From: an uncultured Clostridia bacterium | Lineage (GTDB): Bacteria > Bacillota > Clostridia > Christensenellales > UBA1242 | Assembly (NCBI GenBank): GCA_947626175.1 | Contig: CANQRE010000001.1 | Coordinates: 1 to 54,766, forward strand | Direction of reading: 5' to 3' | DNA length: 54,766 nt | Shown: positions 15,996 through 24,634 of the stretch, piece by piece | Position numbering within the stretch: position 1 is the stretch's first letter | Layout: every line of letters starts with the position of its first letter | Made by a program: the position numbers and the translations under genes | Notes under the pieces: model-generated | The model's input: only the letters and a program-made list of their open reading frames with translations | Told to the model about the DNA's origin: nothing | Database searches by the model: none

Positions 15996-17315
15996 ATGAA
16001 CACAACCATTGCGGCAATCTCCACCCCACTTGGCAAAGGGGCAATATCTATTGTGAGAATGAGCGGCGAAAATGCTTTAAAAATTGCGCTCAAGGTTTTT
16101 TCATGCAGCCAAAAAATCGAGCCGCGAAAAATGGTGCTTGGAAATTTAAATTTGGGACAAGGAAGCGAAAAGTGCTTGATGGTTTATTTTAAAGCGCCGT
16201 TTTCTTACACTGGCGAAGATGTTGTGGAGTTTCAAATTCATGGCGGAATCGTTGTCACAAGGCTTGCGCTTGAAAAACTTGTTGAAAATGGAGCAAAACT
16301 GGCTGAGCCGGGAGAATTTACAAAGCGTGCTTTTGAAAATGGCAAAATTTCGCTTGACGAGGCGGAGGCTGTTGTAAATGAAATAAACAGTGAAAGCGAA
16401 GCACAACTTAAAATTGCTTTGTCTTCTGCCAGCGGAAAGCTTTTGAAACAAACAAAAAAACTGCAAAACAATTTGACCGAACTTTTGGCGGAAATTGAAG
16501 TGAGCATGGATTATCCTGAAGAAGACGAAAACGAAATTGTCAGGGATAAAATTTTTTCAGTGCTTAAACAAACTCAAAACGAAATTGACCAAACAATCAC
16601 AAATGCCGAAAGTTTGCGCTTTGCAAAAAATGGAGTCAATGTTGCTTTGGTTGGCAAAACAAACGTTGGCAAAAGCAGCCTTCTTAACGCGTTAATTGGC
16701 GAAGAAAAAGCGATTGTAACATCCACAAAAGGAACAACGCGAGATGTTGTTGAAGCAAGTTGTGACATTGAAGGCGTGCGATTTAATTTTTATGACACTG
16801 CTGGAATAAGAGAAAGCAAAAACGCCATTGAAAAAATTGGAATTGAAAAAAGCAAAAAATTTTTGGCGGAAAGCGATGTTGTTTTGTTTGTCGTTGACGG
16901 CTCAGCCGACTTGGATGACGATGACAAAAACGTGTTAAAACTTTTGAAAAAGCCTTATTTTGTTGTTGTTAACAAATGTGACAAGCAAAGGCATTTAAAA
17001 AAGCAGCAAAACGAAATTGAAGTTTCAGCTCTCACAGGGCAAAATATTGAAAAACTCAAAAAAACAATTTTTGATTCAGTGATAAAGGACGAGATTGACT
17101 TTTCTTCATCTATTGTTGGAAACGAAAGACAGCTTGATCATTTGAAAAACGCAAGCAAACAGATAAAAAGCTTTTTCAGGCACAAAAATGAAAGTTTGGA
17201 AATTTTGTCAATGCTGATAAAATCAATTTGGAACGAACTTGGAAAAATAACAGGCGAAACAGAAAATGAAGACATTATTTCAATGATTTTTTCAAAGTTC
17301 TGCGTGGGAAAATAA
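15996..17315 (+). CDS. mnmE: tRNA uridine-5-carboxymethylaminomethyl modification GTPase
   Basis: MnmE works with MnmG to modify U34 of certain tRNAs. The 439-residue protein starts MNTTIAAISTPLGKGAISIVR, the conserved MnmE N-terminus, which fixes the start codon. It has the folate-binding N-terminal domain, helical domain, and a G domain with G1 GKTNVGKS (220-227), G3 DTAG, and G4 NKCD. The C-terminus ends FCVGK, the C-[IVL]-G-K motif needed for activity. The first codon lies so close to the -10 box that the message is probably leaderless. Two bases separate it from mnmG. Confidence 0.96.
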   Translation: MNTTIAAISTPLGKGAISIVRMSGENALKIALKVFSCSQKIEPRKMVLGNLNLGQGSEKCLMVYFKAPFSYTGEDVVEFQIHGGIVVTRLALEKLVENGAKLAEPGEFTKRAFENGKISLDEAEAVVNEINSESEAQLKIALSSASGKLLKQTKKLQNNLTELLAEIEVSMDYPEEDENEIVRDKIFSVLKQTQNEIDQTITNAESLRFAKNGVNVALVGKTNVGKSSLLNALIGEEKAIVTSTKGTTRDVVEASCDIEGVRFNFYDTAGIRESKNAIEKIGIEKSKKFLAESDVVLFVVDGSADLDDDDKNVLKLLKKPYFVVVNKCDKQRHLKKQQNEIEVSALTGQNIEKLKKTIFDSVIKDEIDFSSSIVGNERQLDHLKNASKQIKSFFRHKNESLEILSMLIKSIWNELGKITGETENEDIISMIFSKFCVGK

Positions 17316-17316
17316 A

Positions 17317-19188
17317 ATGAAAGAAGAATATGAGGCAATTGTTGTTGGAGCTGGGCATGCAGGCTGCGAAGCCGCCCTTGCCTTGGCAAGAAAAGGACAC
17401 AAAACGCTGCTAACCACCATAAGTTTGGATGCAGTGGCTTTTTTGGCGTGCAACCCATCAATTGGCGGCTCGGCAAAAGGTCAGCTTGTGAGCGAAGTTG
17501 ATGCTTTGGGCGGCGAAATGGGAATTATTGCCGACAAAACAACGCTGCAAATTCGCATGTTAAATCGTGGTCGTGGGCCAGCCGTGCAAAGTCTAAGGGC
17601 GCAAACGGACAAAACCCAATATCACACCGAAATGAAAAAGGTTGTTGAAAGCACCCCTAACCTATTTTTAAAACAAGCCGAAGTTGTTGACATCAAACAA
17701 AAAGGCGAAAACATATTTGTTAAAACCGCAGTTGGTGACATTTTTGTTGCAAAAGTTGTTGTTTTTGCAACAGGGGTTTATCTTGACAGTCGGATTATCA
17801 TCGGCTCTTACACTGAAAAAGTTGGTCCAAACGGATTTAAAAACGCCAAAAAGCTTTCTTCGTCCTTAAGAAAGCTCGGATTTGAGCTTCAACGATTTAA
17901 AACGGGAACGCCGGCAAGGGTTAACAAACGTAGCATAGATTTTTCGCAACTTGAAGTTCAGCCGGGCGATGACGACATTCAGTCTTTTTCATTTATGACA
18001 GATAAAAAAGCCAAAAATTCAGCAAATTGCTATTTGACTTACACAAACCCAACAACTCACGAAATAATCAAAGCCAATTTGGACAAAGCTCCAGCAATTT
18101 CAGGCGAAATAAAAGGTGTTGGGCCGCGATACTGCCCTTCAATTGAAATAAAAATCGTCAGATTTGCCGACAAGGACCGCCATCAACTGTTTTTGGAGCC
18201 AGAAGCCGCAAGCACAAGCGAAATATATTTGCAAGGCTTTTCAACTTCCATGCCTGCGGACATACAAAAAGAGATGATTCATTCGGTCAAAGGCCTTGAA
18301 AACGCTGAAATAATGCGTGACGCTTATGCGATTGAATATGATTGCATAAATCCAATTCAACTAAAACCTTCTTTGGAAAGTAAAATTTGCGAAGGAATGT
18401 TCTTTGCTGGCCAAATCAACGGAACAAGCGGCTATGAAGAAGCGGCCGCGCAAGGAATTATTGCCGGAATAAACGCCGCATTAAAACTTGAAGGCAAAGA
18501 TCCGCTTATTTTATCGCGCAGCGATGCCTATATCGGCGTGCTTATTGATGATATTGTCACAAAAGGAACAAGCGAACCTTACAGAATGATGACAAGCCGT
18601 GCGGAATATCGCCTTTCACTTAGGCAAGACAACGCAGATTTGCGCCTTACCGAAATTGGAAGAAAAGTTGGCCTTGTTGACGACAAGCGTTGGAAAAGAT
18701 TCCTTGCAAAAAAACGAAGCTTGGAACTTGCAAAACAAAAAATTCTTGAAAAAATGAAAATTGACAAAAAAATTAAAGAATTTTTTGAAAAAAATGGAGA
18801 AAATGTGCCAAAAAATTCAATTTCATACAAAGAAATGTTAAAACGATCAAACATTGATGCGTTTAAAATAAATAAAGAATTTGGCATTTTTCAAGGCCTA
18901 AATAACGATGTTTTAAATGAATTAAATTTAATTACAAAATTTGAAGGATATTTAAAACAACAGGAAGAAATAATTGAAAAAATGAAAAAAATGGAAAGAG
19001 AAATTATTCCAGAGGATTTTGATTATCAAAAGCAAAAAGGTTTGAAAATTGAAACAATCCAAAAACTTAGTCAAGTCAGGCCCTTAAATTTGGGACAAGC
19101 TTCACGCGTTTCAGGCGTTTCGCCGGCAGACATTGCTGTTTTGAGCGTGCTAATTAAAAAATTTAAGGAGAAAAAAGGTGAAAAGTGA
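17317..19188 (+). CDS. mnmG: tRNA uridine-5-carboxymethylaminomethyl modification enzyme MnmG
   Basis: MnmG (GidA), the FAD-dependent partner of MnmE, is 623 residues here, the usual length. The N-terminal dinucleotide-binding motif VVGAGHAGCEAALALARKG, the conserved GPRYCPSIEIKIVRFADKDRHQ-type segment around residue 270 and the C-terminal helical domain are clear. It overlaps rsmG by eleven bases, giving the common mnmE-mnmG-rsmG order. Confidence 0.97.
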   Translation: MKEEYEAIVVGAGHAGCEAALALARKGHKTLLTTISLDAVAFLACNPSIGGSAKGQLVSEVDALGGEMGIIADKTTLQIRMLNRGRGPAVQSLRAQTDKTQYHTEMKKVVESTPNLFLKQAEVVDIKQKGENIFVKTAVGDIFVAKVVVFATGVYLDSRIIIGSYTEKVGPNGFKNAKKLSSSLRKLGFELQRFKTGTPARVNKRSIDFSQLEVQPGDDDIQSFSFMTDKKAKNSANCYLTYTNPTTHEIIKANLDKAPAISGEIKGVGPRYCPSIEIKIVRFADKDRHQLFLEPEAASTSEIYLQGFSTSMPADIQKEMIHSVKGLENAEIMRDAYAIEYDCINPIQLKPSLESKICEGMFFAGQINGTSGYEEAAAQGIIAGINAALKLEGKDPLILSRSDAYIGVLIDDIVTKGTSEPYRMMTSRAEYRLSLRQDNADLRLTEIGRKVGLVDDKRWKRFLAKKRSLELAKQKILEKMKIDKKIKEFFEKNGENVPKNSISYKEMLKRSNIDAFKINKEFGIFQGLNNDVLNELNLITKFEGYLKQQEEIIEKMKKMEREIIPEDFDYQKQKGLKIETIQKLSQVRPLNLGQASRVSGVSPADIAVLSVLIKKFKEKKGEK

Positions 19189-19861
19189 ACAAATAAAACA
19201 AAGGTTTCTCCAATATGGGTTCAAAATTTCATCAAATCAAGCGGAAAATTTTGAAAAATATTACGATTTTTTGATTGAAGAAAATCAAAAATACAATTTG
19301 ACAGCAATAACTGAGTTTGAAGATGTCGTTTTAAAGCATTTTATCGATTGTGCGCTTGGAATAAGTGATTTTTATGGCTCGGTGCTTGATGTTGGCTCTG
19401 GAGCGGGTTTTCCAGGAATTGTGCTTGCAATTTTAAATCCAAATCTCAAAATTACGCTTGTTGACAGCCTAAACAAAAGAGTTTTGTTTTTAAACAATCT
19501 TATTCAAAAGTTAGGGCTAAAAAACGTTAAAGCGCTGCACGAAAGGATTGAAGATTTTAAGGAAAAAGAAAAGTTTGATTGCGTGACCGCTCGCGCAGTT
19601 GCAAATTTGTCAACGCTTGCAGAATATCTTCTTCCATTTGTGAAGGTTGGCGGAAGAGCTGTGATATACAAAGGTTCGGATTTTTATGATGAAGTTGAAA
19701 AAGCAAAAAATGCGATAAAAATTCTTGGCGGGCAAACCGAAGAAATAAAAAGATTTGTTTTAAAGGATATGGCTCGAGCAATCATATCGCTTAAAAAAAT
19801 TGCAAAAACTCCTGAAAAATATCCAAGAAAAAGCAATTTGCCGCGAAAAAGTCCACTTTAA
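19178..19861 (+). CDS. rsmG: 16S rRNA (guanine-N7) methyltransferase
   Basis: RsmG (GidB) methylates G527 of 16S rRNA (E. coli numbering). The 227-residue protein has the SAM-binding motif VLDVGSGAGFPGIVLA near residue 68 and the typical N-terminal YDFLIEENQKYNLTAI region. The start is a GTG at 19178 inside mnmG, supported by AAGGAG seven bases upstream. The tail PRKSNLPRKSPL is the usual basic end. A terminator follows at once. Confidence 0.95.
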   Translation: MKSEQIKQRFLQYGFKISSNQAENFEKYYDFLIEENQKYNLTAITEFEDVVLKHFIDCALGISDFYGSVLDVGSGAGFPGIVLAILNPNLKITLVDSLNKRVLFLNNLIQKLGLKNVKALHERIEDFKEKEKFDCVTARAVANLSTLAEYLLPFVKVGGRAVIYKGSDFYDEVEKAKNAIKILGGQTEEIKRFVLKDMARAIISLKKIAKTPEKYPRKSNLPRKSPL

Positions 19862-19890
19862 ACCCAAAAATTTGGCTTTTTGGGTTAATT
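19861..19890 (+). terminator. Intrinsic terminator after rsmG
   Basis: AACCCAAAAA (19861-19870) pairs with TTTTTGGGTT (19877-19886) around a six-base loop. It separates the mnmE operon from parAB. Confidence 0.75.
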
Positions 19891-19955
19891 TTTGTTTATT
19901 TTTGAAAGCTTTTGTGTTATTATAAGGTGAAATATACCGACAAGAGAGGAAAAAC

Positions 19956-20783
19956 ATGGGAAAGATTATTTCTTTTGCAAATCAAAAAGGCGGGGTTGGA
20001 AAAACAACAACATGTGTCAATCTTTCAGCGTATCTTGCTGTTATGGGACAAAAAGTGTTGATCCTTGACCTAGATCCGCAAGGAAATGCAACTTCTGGGG
20101 TTGGAATTGAAAAAAAGAAAAGTTTAAAAACGGTTTATGACCTTATTGATGGCGACTGCCCTGTTGAAGAAGTGATTTTGCCAACAAGGATTGTAGGACT
20201 TGACATAATTCCGTCAACGGTTGATTTGGCCGCGGCAGAAATTTCACTTGTTTCAATTCAAAACAGAGAGAAAATATTGAAAAACATACTGGAACAAGTG
20301 AAGGATAGTTATGATTTCATAATGATTGACTGCCAGCCGTCACTTGGATTATTGACCGTGAACGCCCTAACCGCTTCGGACAGCGTTATCATTCCAATGC
20401 AATGTGAATTTTATGCGCTGGACGGAATCACACAGCTTATGAACACGATTAGGCTTGTTAAATTTCACCTTAATCCAAGCTTGGACGTTGAAGGCGTTGT
20501 TCGAACAATGAAAGACAATCGTTCAAACTTAATAAATCAAGTAAGCCAGGAGATCATAAAGTTTTTCAAAAGTAAGGTTTTTGAAACGTATATTCCGCGA
20601 AATATCAGGCTTGCCGAAGCTCCAAGCCATGGCTTGCCAATTGTGCTTTATGACCCTTCTTCAAAGGGCGCAGAAGCTTATTTGTCGCTTGCGGAAGAGT
20701 TTTTAAACAGAAACAAAATTAAGTATAAAACTATAACTAAACATACGAAAATTCAGCTAAGAGGAGAAGAAAACAATGGTTAA
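19956..20783 (+). CDS. parA: Chromosome partitioning ATPase ParA (Soj)
   Basis: ParA is a Walker-type ATPase that binds DNA non-specifically and helps move or regulate the origin. The 275-residue protein has the deviant Walker A KGGVGKTT (11-18), the Walker B-like DYDFIMIDCQPSLG region and the conserved PSHGLPI near the C-terminus. The last 20 residues are a basic tail. It overlaps parB by eight bases. A separate GAGG ribosome site lies before the ATG. Confidence 0.96.
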   Translation: MGKIISFANQKGGVGKTTTCVNLSAYLAVMGQKVLILDLDPQGNATSGVGIEKKKSLKTVYDLIDGDCPVEEVILPTRIVGLDIIPSTVDLAAAEISLVSIQNREKILKNILEQVKDSYDFIMIDCQPSLGLLTVNALTASDSVIIPMQCEFYALDGITQLMNTIRLVKFHLNPSLDVEGVVRTMKDNRSNLINQVSQEIIKFFKSKVFETYIPRNIRLAEAPSHGLPIVLYDPSSKGAEAYLSLAEEFLNRNKIKYKTITKHTKIQLRGEENNG

Positions 20784-21651
20784 ACATGGTCTTGGAAGAG
20801 GAATTGAAAGCCTTTTTGCGATGTATGACGAGGAGCCTTCAGCTCAGCCATCATCCCCTGTACAAAAACAGGTTGATGTTGTTTCGCTTGGGCTTATCCA
20901 CACAAATCCAAATCAGCCACGAAAGCATTTTGATGAAGAGTCTTTAAACGAGCTTGCAAATTCAATAAAGGTTCACGGCGTTATTCAGCCGATTGTTTTA
21001 AATGATAACCATGATGGCACATATATGATAATCGCCGGCGAAAGACGTTTTCGTGCAGCAAAAAAGGCTGGCCTTACTGAAATCCCTGCAATAATAAAAA
21101 ATTATTCAGACAAACAAATTAAAGAAATTTCGATCATAGAAAACTTGCAAAGAGAAGATTTAAATCCAATTGAAGCAGCCAGAGCAATCAAGCAACTCAT
21201 GGAAGAATATAAGCTTAGCCAAGAGGCGGTTTCAGACAGAATCGGAAAAAGTCGCTCCAACATTGCAAACACGCTTAGGCTTTTAAACCTTTATCCAGAA
21301 GTTTTGAATATGGTTGAAAAAGGCCTTCTTTCATCTGGCCACGCAAGAGCCCTTGTTGTTGTGTTAGATCACAATTCGCAAATCAGGCTTGCAAATCAAG
21401 CGATAAAAGAAAAATGGAACGTTCGTGATCTTGAAAAAGCTGTCAGAAAGTTGCAACATCCGGAAAGCAAGGCAAAACCACATGTTGAACAGTCGCTTGA
21501 GTTAAAATCTTTGCTTCTTTCAATGCAACGAACGTTTGGAACAAAGGTTTCGGTGATTGGAAACGACAAAAAAGGAAGGATATATATTGACTATTATTCA
21601 AGAGATGATCTTGATCGGATTGCTGACCTTCTGACTTTGATAAGAAAATAA
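20776..21651 (+). CDS. parB: Chromosome partitioning protein ParB (Spo0J)
   Basis: ParB binds parS and spreads as a CTP-dependent clamp that loads SMC. The 291-residue protein starts GLGRGIESLF, then has the CTP-binding region with GERRFRAAKKAG (about residues 86-97) and ENLQREDLNPIEAA, and the helix-turn-helix (LSQEAVSDRIGKSRSNIAN). The C-terminal dimerisation domain is present. Two perfect parS sites lie about 270 and 600 bases downstream. Confidence 0.97.
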   Translation: MVKHGLGRGIESLFAMYDEEPSAQPSSPVQKQVDVVSLGLIHTNPNQPRKHFDEESLNELANSIKVHGVIQPIVLNDNHDGTYMIIAGERRFRAAKKAGLTEIPAIIKNYSDKQIKEISIIENLQREDLNPIEAARAIKQLMEEYKLSQEAVSDRIGKSRSNIANTLRLLNLYPEVLNMVEKGLLSSGHARALVVVLDHNSQIRLANQAIKEKWNVRDLEKAVRKLQHPESKAKPHVEQSLELKSLLLSMQRTFGTKVSVIGNDKKGRIYIDYYSRDDLDRIADLLTLIRK

Positions 21652-21679
21652 ATTCCTTTAAAACAAACAATTTTATGTA

Positions 21680-21710
21680 AAAACTTGCCCATGCAGGCAA
21701 GTTTTTTGTT
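21680..21710 (+). terminator. Intrinsic terminator after parB
   Basis: AAAACTTGCC (21680-21689), loop, GGCAAGTTTT (21696-21705), then more T residues. Confidence 0.88.
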
Positions 21711-21920
21711 GTGTGCAGACAAAAAAATTGAGCAATTCTTAGTAAACCGAAAATTAAAACGACAAAGCTGAAAAGGTTGCAAGCAGAAAAGTCAAAGCAA
21801 AGCATAGTAAAGCAAAGAATACTTAAATGTTTGCTTGCAAACGAAAAGCCGCGGCTAAAAATAGAGAGTAAATTTAAAACGAGCATAGAACCACAACAAA
21901 AAGCAGTGTTCAAACAAAAA

Positions 21921-21936
21921 TGTTTCACGTGAAACA
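21921..21936. promoter_or_regulatory. parS site 1
   Basis: TGTTTCACGTGAAACA is the perfect 16-bp palindromic parS consensus recognised by ParB in most bacteria. It lies 270 bases after parB. Confidence 0.95.
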
Positions 21937-22248
21937 ATTTGAAGGATAAGGCCCTAAAAGTTTAATATAGAATTGCTTTTATGTAACCTTAACGATGGCT
22001 TTAACGATTGGATCGGGCTGTTTTGATACGATTGACCGTGTTAAGTTTTGTTGTTGTTTAGTAGAAGCCTGTTTGCTTAAATTAATGTTTAAAACAAAGC
22101 TTTGAAATGTGCGGTGTTTTGAAAAAAGAAGGGTGTTTCAAAATAAGCGTTGATTAAAAAGTGTAAGTTATTAAAGGAAAAGCTTTTCTAACCCGTAATA
22201 ATCGCTCAAAAAATGTGTTAAAAGATAAACTGTCCTAACTCGTAAAAA

Positions 22249-22264
22249 TGTTTCACGTGAAACA
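22249..22264. promoter_or_regulatory. parS site 2
   Basis: A second identical TGTTTCACGTGAAACA palindrome, 328 bases from the first. Having both in the gene-free zone gives ParB a nucleation centre free of coding sequence. Confidence 0.95.
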
Positions 22265-22427
22265 ATTGAGCGTGCCAACTTGCCAACATTAATTTAGCAA
22301 CTTGCTAAAACGTTGAGATTTGCTGCTTGATAAGGGGTCTTTGACTAGGTGTTAAAACAATTCTTATTGTTATTTATGAAAAAGAAACGTCTATATTCAA
22401 AAGGATTAAGCAAACAAGGAAACAATA

Positions 22428-22568
22428 ATGGAAAGGCAAGTTGATGATTGGGTTGTAAAACTGGTGGGCGGCAAAACAAGCAAACAAATCAATCTAACAA
22501 AAAAACTGAAAGAAGATGAACAAATGTGGAAGAAAGAAAGAGAGAAAGTGAGCAGACAAAAAGAATAG
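22428..22568 (+). CDS. Possible 46-residue basic protein
   Basis: An ATG at 22428 preceded by AAGGAAAC opens 46 codons ending in TAG at 22568. The product starts MERQVDDWVVKLVGGKTS and continues with a strongly charged helical tail rich in K and E. I know no family for it. The ribosome site is moderate and a possible -35 TTGACT lies at 22341. It could be a real small gene in the parS zone or chance. Confidence 0.3.
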   Translation: MERQVDDWVVKLVGGKTSKQINLTKKLKEDEQMWKKEREKVSRQKE

Positions 22569-22615
22569 AGTCAAGCAAGTGAGAAAATACGTTGAGTGAA
22601 TAAAGGTTTGGGCGG

Positions 22616-22995
22616 GTTAATAAAAGTTTGAATGAGTGATAAGGGGATGAGTGATAAGAAGATGAGTTATAAGTTTGATGAGTGATAGGAATGATTGAAT
22701 GAGTAAGATTATAAGTAACATAGTGAGAAAGAAAGTAAGTAAGTAAGTAAGGTTTTGAACAAGTAAAAGTAGGAAAGCGACCAAGTGAGATTTTGAGTGG
22801 GAAGGTGAGATAGTGAGATGTTGAGATGAAGCACGGTGAGCAGGTAGGTTTATTTTGAGCAGATGAGTAAGAAGTGTTTTTGAGCAGATGAGTAAGAAGA
22901 GTGCTTTAGTAGGGAGCAAGCGAGCAAGAGAGTAAGTGAGTTGCTGGGAGTGTTGGAGAGATGGTGATGTAGGAACTGGTGAGTGAGATGCGGGC
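22616..22995 (+). repeat. C-poor purine-rich degenerate repeat tract
   Basis: About 380 bases with very little C on the plus strand, built from variants of GAGTGA, GAGTAAG and GATGAG. ATGAGTGATAAG-type units begin at 22632, 22647, 22662 and 22678 (period 15-16). A 22-bp sequence at 22853-22874 recurs exactly at 22878-22899. AGTA repeats occur at about 22733-22750. Frames are broken by stops on this strand, and the minus-strand frame is just Leu/Ile/Ser low complexity, so it is not coding. Confidence 0.7.
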
Positions 22996-23168
22996 GAATG
23001 TGTGTTTTGCTAGAATTACATTTGTTTTTAAGTCAAGTTAAATGTTGATTTAAGTTAATAAAAATGTTTTTGCAAAAAGTTATGATTACATAACTATGAT
23101 TGTTGTTTTCCAAATAGAACGGCGAAACTATGAACTTTAACAAACGACGAAACAAAGTGTTAAAACGT

Positions 23169-23198
23169 TTGACAAAAGCGGGTATATCGTTGTAAAAT
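23169..23198 (+). promoter_or_regulatory. Rubrerythrin promoter
   Basis: TTGACA (23169-23174), 18-base spacer, TAAAAT (23193-23198), upstream of an AAGGAGG site and the ATG at 23225. Confidence 0.65.
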
Positions 23199-23224
23199 AT
23201 GCTTGTGATTTTAAGGAGGATAAC

Positions 23225-23773
23225 ATGAAAAAAACACAATGGGAAGGGTCTAAAACCCAACAAAATTTGAGAGACGCTTTTGCTGGAGAAAGCCAAGCAA
23301 GGAACAAATACACCTATTTTGCTTCAAAAGCAAGAAAGGACGGATATGAGCAAATTGCTTCAGTTTTTGAAGAAACAGCAAACAATGAAAAAGAACATGC
23401 AAAAATCTGGTTTAAATATTTGGCTGGCGGCGATGTGAATGCTACATATGAAAATTTGCTTGAAGCTGCAGCTGGCGAACATGGAGAATGGACCGAAATG
23501 TATGCAAGAATGGCAAAAGAAGCAAAAGAAGAAGGTTTTGCCGAGATTGCTTACAAACTGGCCGCTGTTGCAGATATTGAAAAACGACATGAAGAAAGAT
23601 TTAAAAAGATTGCAAAATTGATCAAAGAGAAAACAGTGTTCAAGAAAACTACAAAAAAAGTTTGGATTTGCAGAAACTGTGGCCATGTTTATGTTGGGGA
23701 TGAAGCTCCAAAGGTTTGCCCAGTATGCAATCATCCACAAGCTTATTTTGAAATATTGAAAGAAGAGTTTTAA
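23225..23773 (+). CDS. rbr: Rubrerythrin
   Basis: Rubrerythrin reduces hydrogen peroxide in anaerobes using a non-haem diiron site. The 182-residue protein has a ferritin-like four-helix domain with iron-ligand motifs GESQARN, ETANNEKEHA and DIEKRHEERF, and a C-terminal rubredoxin domain with two cysteine pairs, CRNCG and CPVC (about residues 148-172). It has its own promoter and a terminator after it, so it is monocistronic. It indicates an anaerobe that handles oxygen exposure. Confidence 0.96.
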   Translation: MKKTQWEGSKTQQNLRDAFAGESQARNKYTYFASKARKDGYEQIASVFEETANNEKEHAKIWFKYLAGGDVNATYENLLEAAAGEHGEWTEMYARMAKEAKEEGFAEIAYKLAAVADIEKRHEERFKKIAKLIKEKTVFKKTTKKVWICRNCGHVYVGDEAPKVCPVCNHPQAYFEILKEEF

Positions 23774-23797
23774 GTGAAAATTTGATTAAAAATTATC

Positions 23798-23846
23798 AAA
23801 AAAACCGTAATATTTTGTAAAAAACAAAAAAATATTGGTTTTTTTC
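23798..23846 (+). terminator. Intrinsic terminator after rubrerythrin
   Basis: AAAAAACC...AATATTTT pairs with AAAATATT...GGTTTTTT around a short A-rich loop, ending in a T-run. The stem is AT-rich. Confidence 0.6.
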
Positions 23847-23888
23847 GCTTTAAAAAACAAGTGACTTACAATTTATAAGGATGATTTT

Positions 23889-24614
23889 ATGTGGTATTCA
23901 ATGCTTATAGGTGTTTGCTTGGCAATTGCATTGATGGCGTATTTTTTGCTGAGCAGAAAGATTAAAATGCCAACAGTGAACACCGAAATTTTGGTAAAAA
24001 AATATAATAACAGGCTTGTAAAACTTGAAAAATTTTTAAAAAAGAACAAAATTGAAGGTCAAGTTGGACAGTTTTTCAGTCAGATTGAAAAAAAAGACAT
24101 TTCACAAAACGCTGTGAAGGAAAATATTGAAACAATAAAAAAAATCGAAGACAACAACGAACTTATTGAAGAAATATTTTTGGCGCAAAACAAAAAGGAA
24201 GTTCAAGAAAAGTTTTCCAAACTGCAAGAAGGTTGCGTTTTGTTTGAATTTGCTGGTGAACTTGAGCCGAGCGATGATGAGATTTTGTTTGATATGATTG
24301 GTTTTTCAAAAACAAAGCTTGATTTTGAACAGCAACGATATTTTGGGTCGCAATATTTTTACAAAATTCAAGAAAAAATTGTTTTTGTTATGAATTCTTG
24401 TGCTTTGGTTGTCGAACCGAAAAATATATTTGAATCAAAAATTGTTAATTTTGATGTAAATGTTCAAAAAAATAAAGAAAAAAGCACAAAAAATGAGCCA
24501 ATTTATGAAATTGTGTTCAAATTTGAAGCGGAAGAATCAAAAACGCTTCTAAGTGTTCCGCAAAAAGAAAATCAGAAAATCCTCAACAAATATATAAAAA
24601 AAGCCTCCGCCTAA
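23889..24614 (+). CDS. Hypothetical membrane-anchored protein
   Basis: This 241-residue protein is not recognised. Residues 2-20 form one membrane helix (YSMLIGVCLAIALMAYFLL) followed by positive residues, so the rest is probably cytoplasmic. Residues 35-115 are predicted helical and lysine/glutamate-rich, possibly coiled coil. Residues 115-225 look beta-rich (CVLFEFAGELEPSDDEILF, YEIVFKFEAEE). TAAGGATG precedes the ATG. The stop codon is embedded in a terminator hairpin. Confidence 0.7.
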   Translation: MWYSMLIGVCLAIALMAYFLLSRKIKMPTVNTEILVKKYNNRLVKLEKFLKKNKIEGQVGQFFSQIEKKDISQNAVKENIETIKKIEDNNELIEEIFLAQNKKEVQEKFSKLQEGCVLFEFAGELEPSDDEILFDMIGFSKTKLDFEQQRYFGSQYFYKIQEKIVFVMNSCALVVEPKNIFESKIVNFDVNVQKNKEKSTKNEPIYEIVFKFEAEESKTLLSVPQKENQKILNKYIKKASA

Positions 24615-24634
24615 CGCGAAGGTTTTTTTTTGTT
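24597..24634 (+). terminator. Intrinsic terminator overlapping a stop codon
   Basis: CCTCCGC (24604-24610) pairs with GCGAAGG (24616-24622) with one mismatch, followed by nine T residues. Confidence 0.7.

Larger units (their letters stand above)
21711..22427. other. Gene-poor parS zone
   Basis: Apart from the two parS sites I see no convincing gene here. The zone is AT-rich with scattered short oligo-A stretches. Two similar elements, TAACCCGTAATAAT near 22190 and TAACTCGTAAAAAT near 22235, lie just before the second parS site. No DnaA boxes were found by eye. Confidence 0.6.

Noticed and set aside
15893..16093. 67-codon N-terminal extension of the 15095-15892 gene
   Set aside because: It would overlap mnmE and its promoter; a good ribosome site precedes the ATG at 15892.
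22617..22919. 100-codon leftward frame in the purine-rich tract
   Set aside because: The product is Leu/Ile/Ser/Thr low complexity that follows from the repeat composition, and there is no ribosome site.
22616..22995. CRISPR array
   Set aside because: The units are short, degenerate and lack spacers of constant length, and there are no cas genes.
21711..23168. Alternative oriC in the parS zone
   Set aside because: No TTATCCACA-type DnaA boxes were seen there by eye, while three lie around the end of dnaA and the dnaA-dnaN gap.
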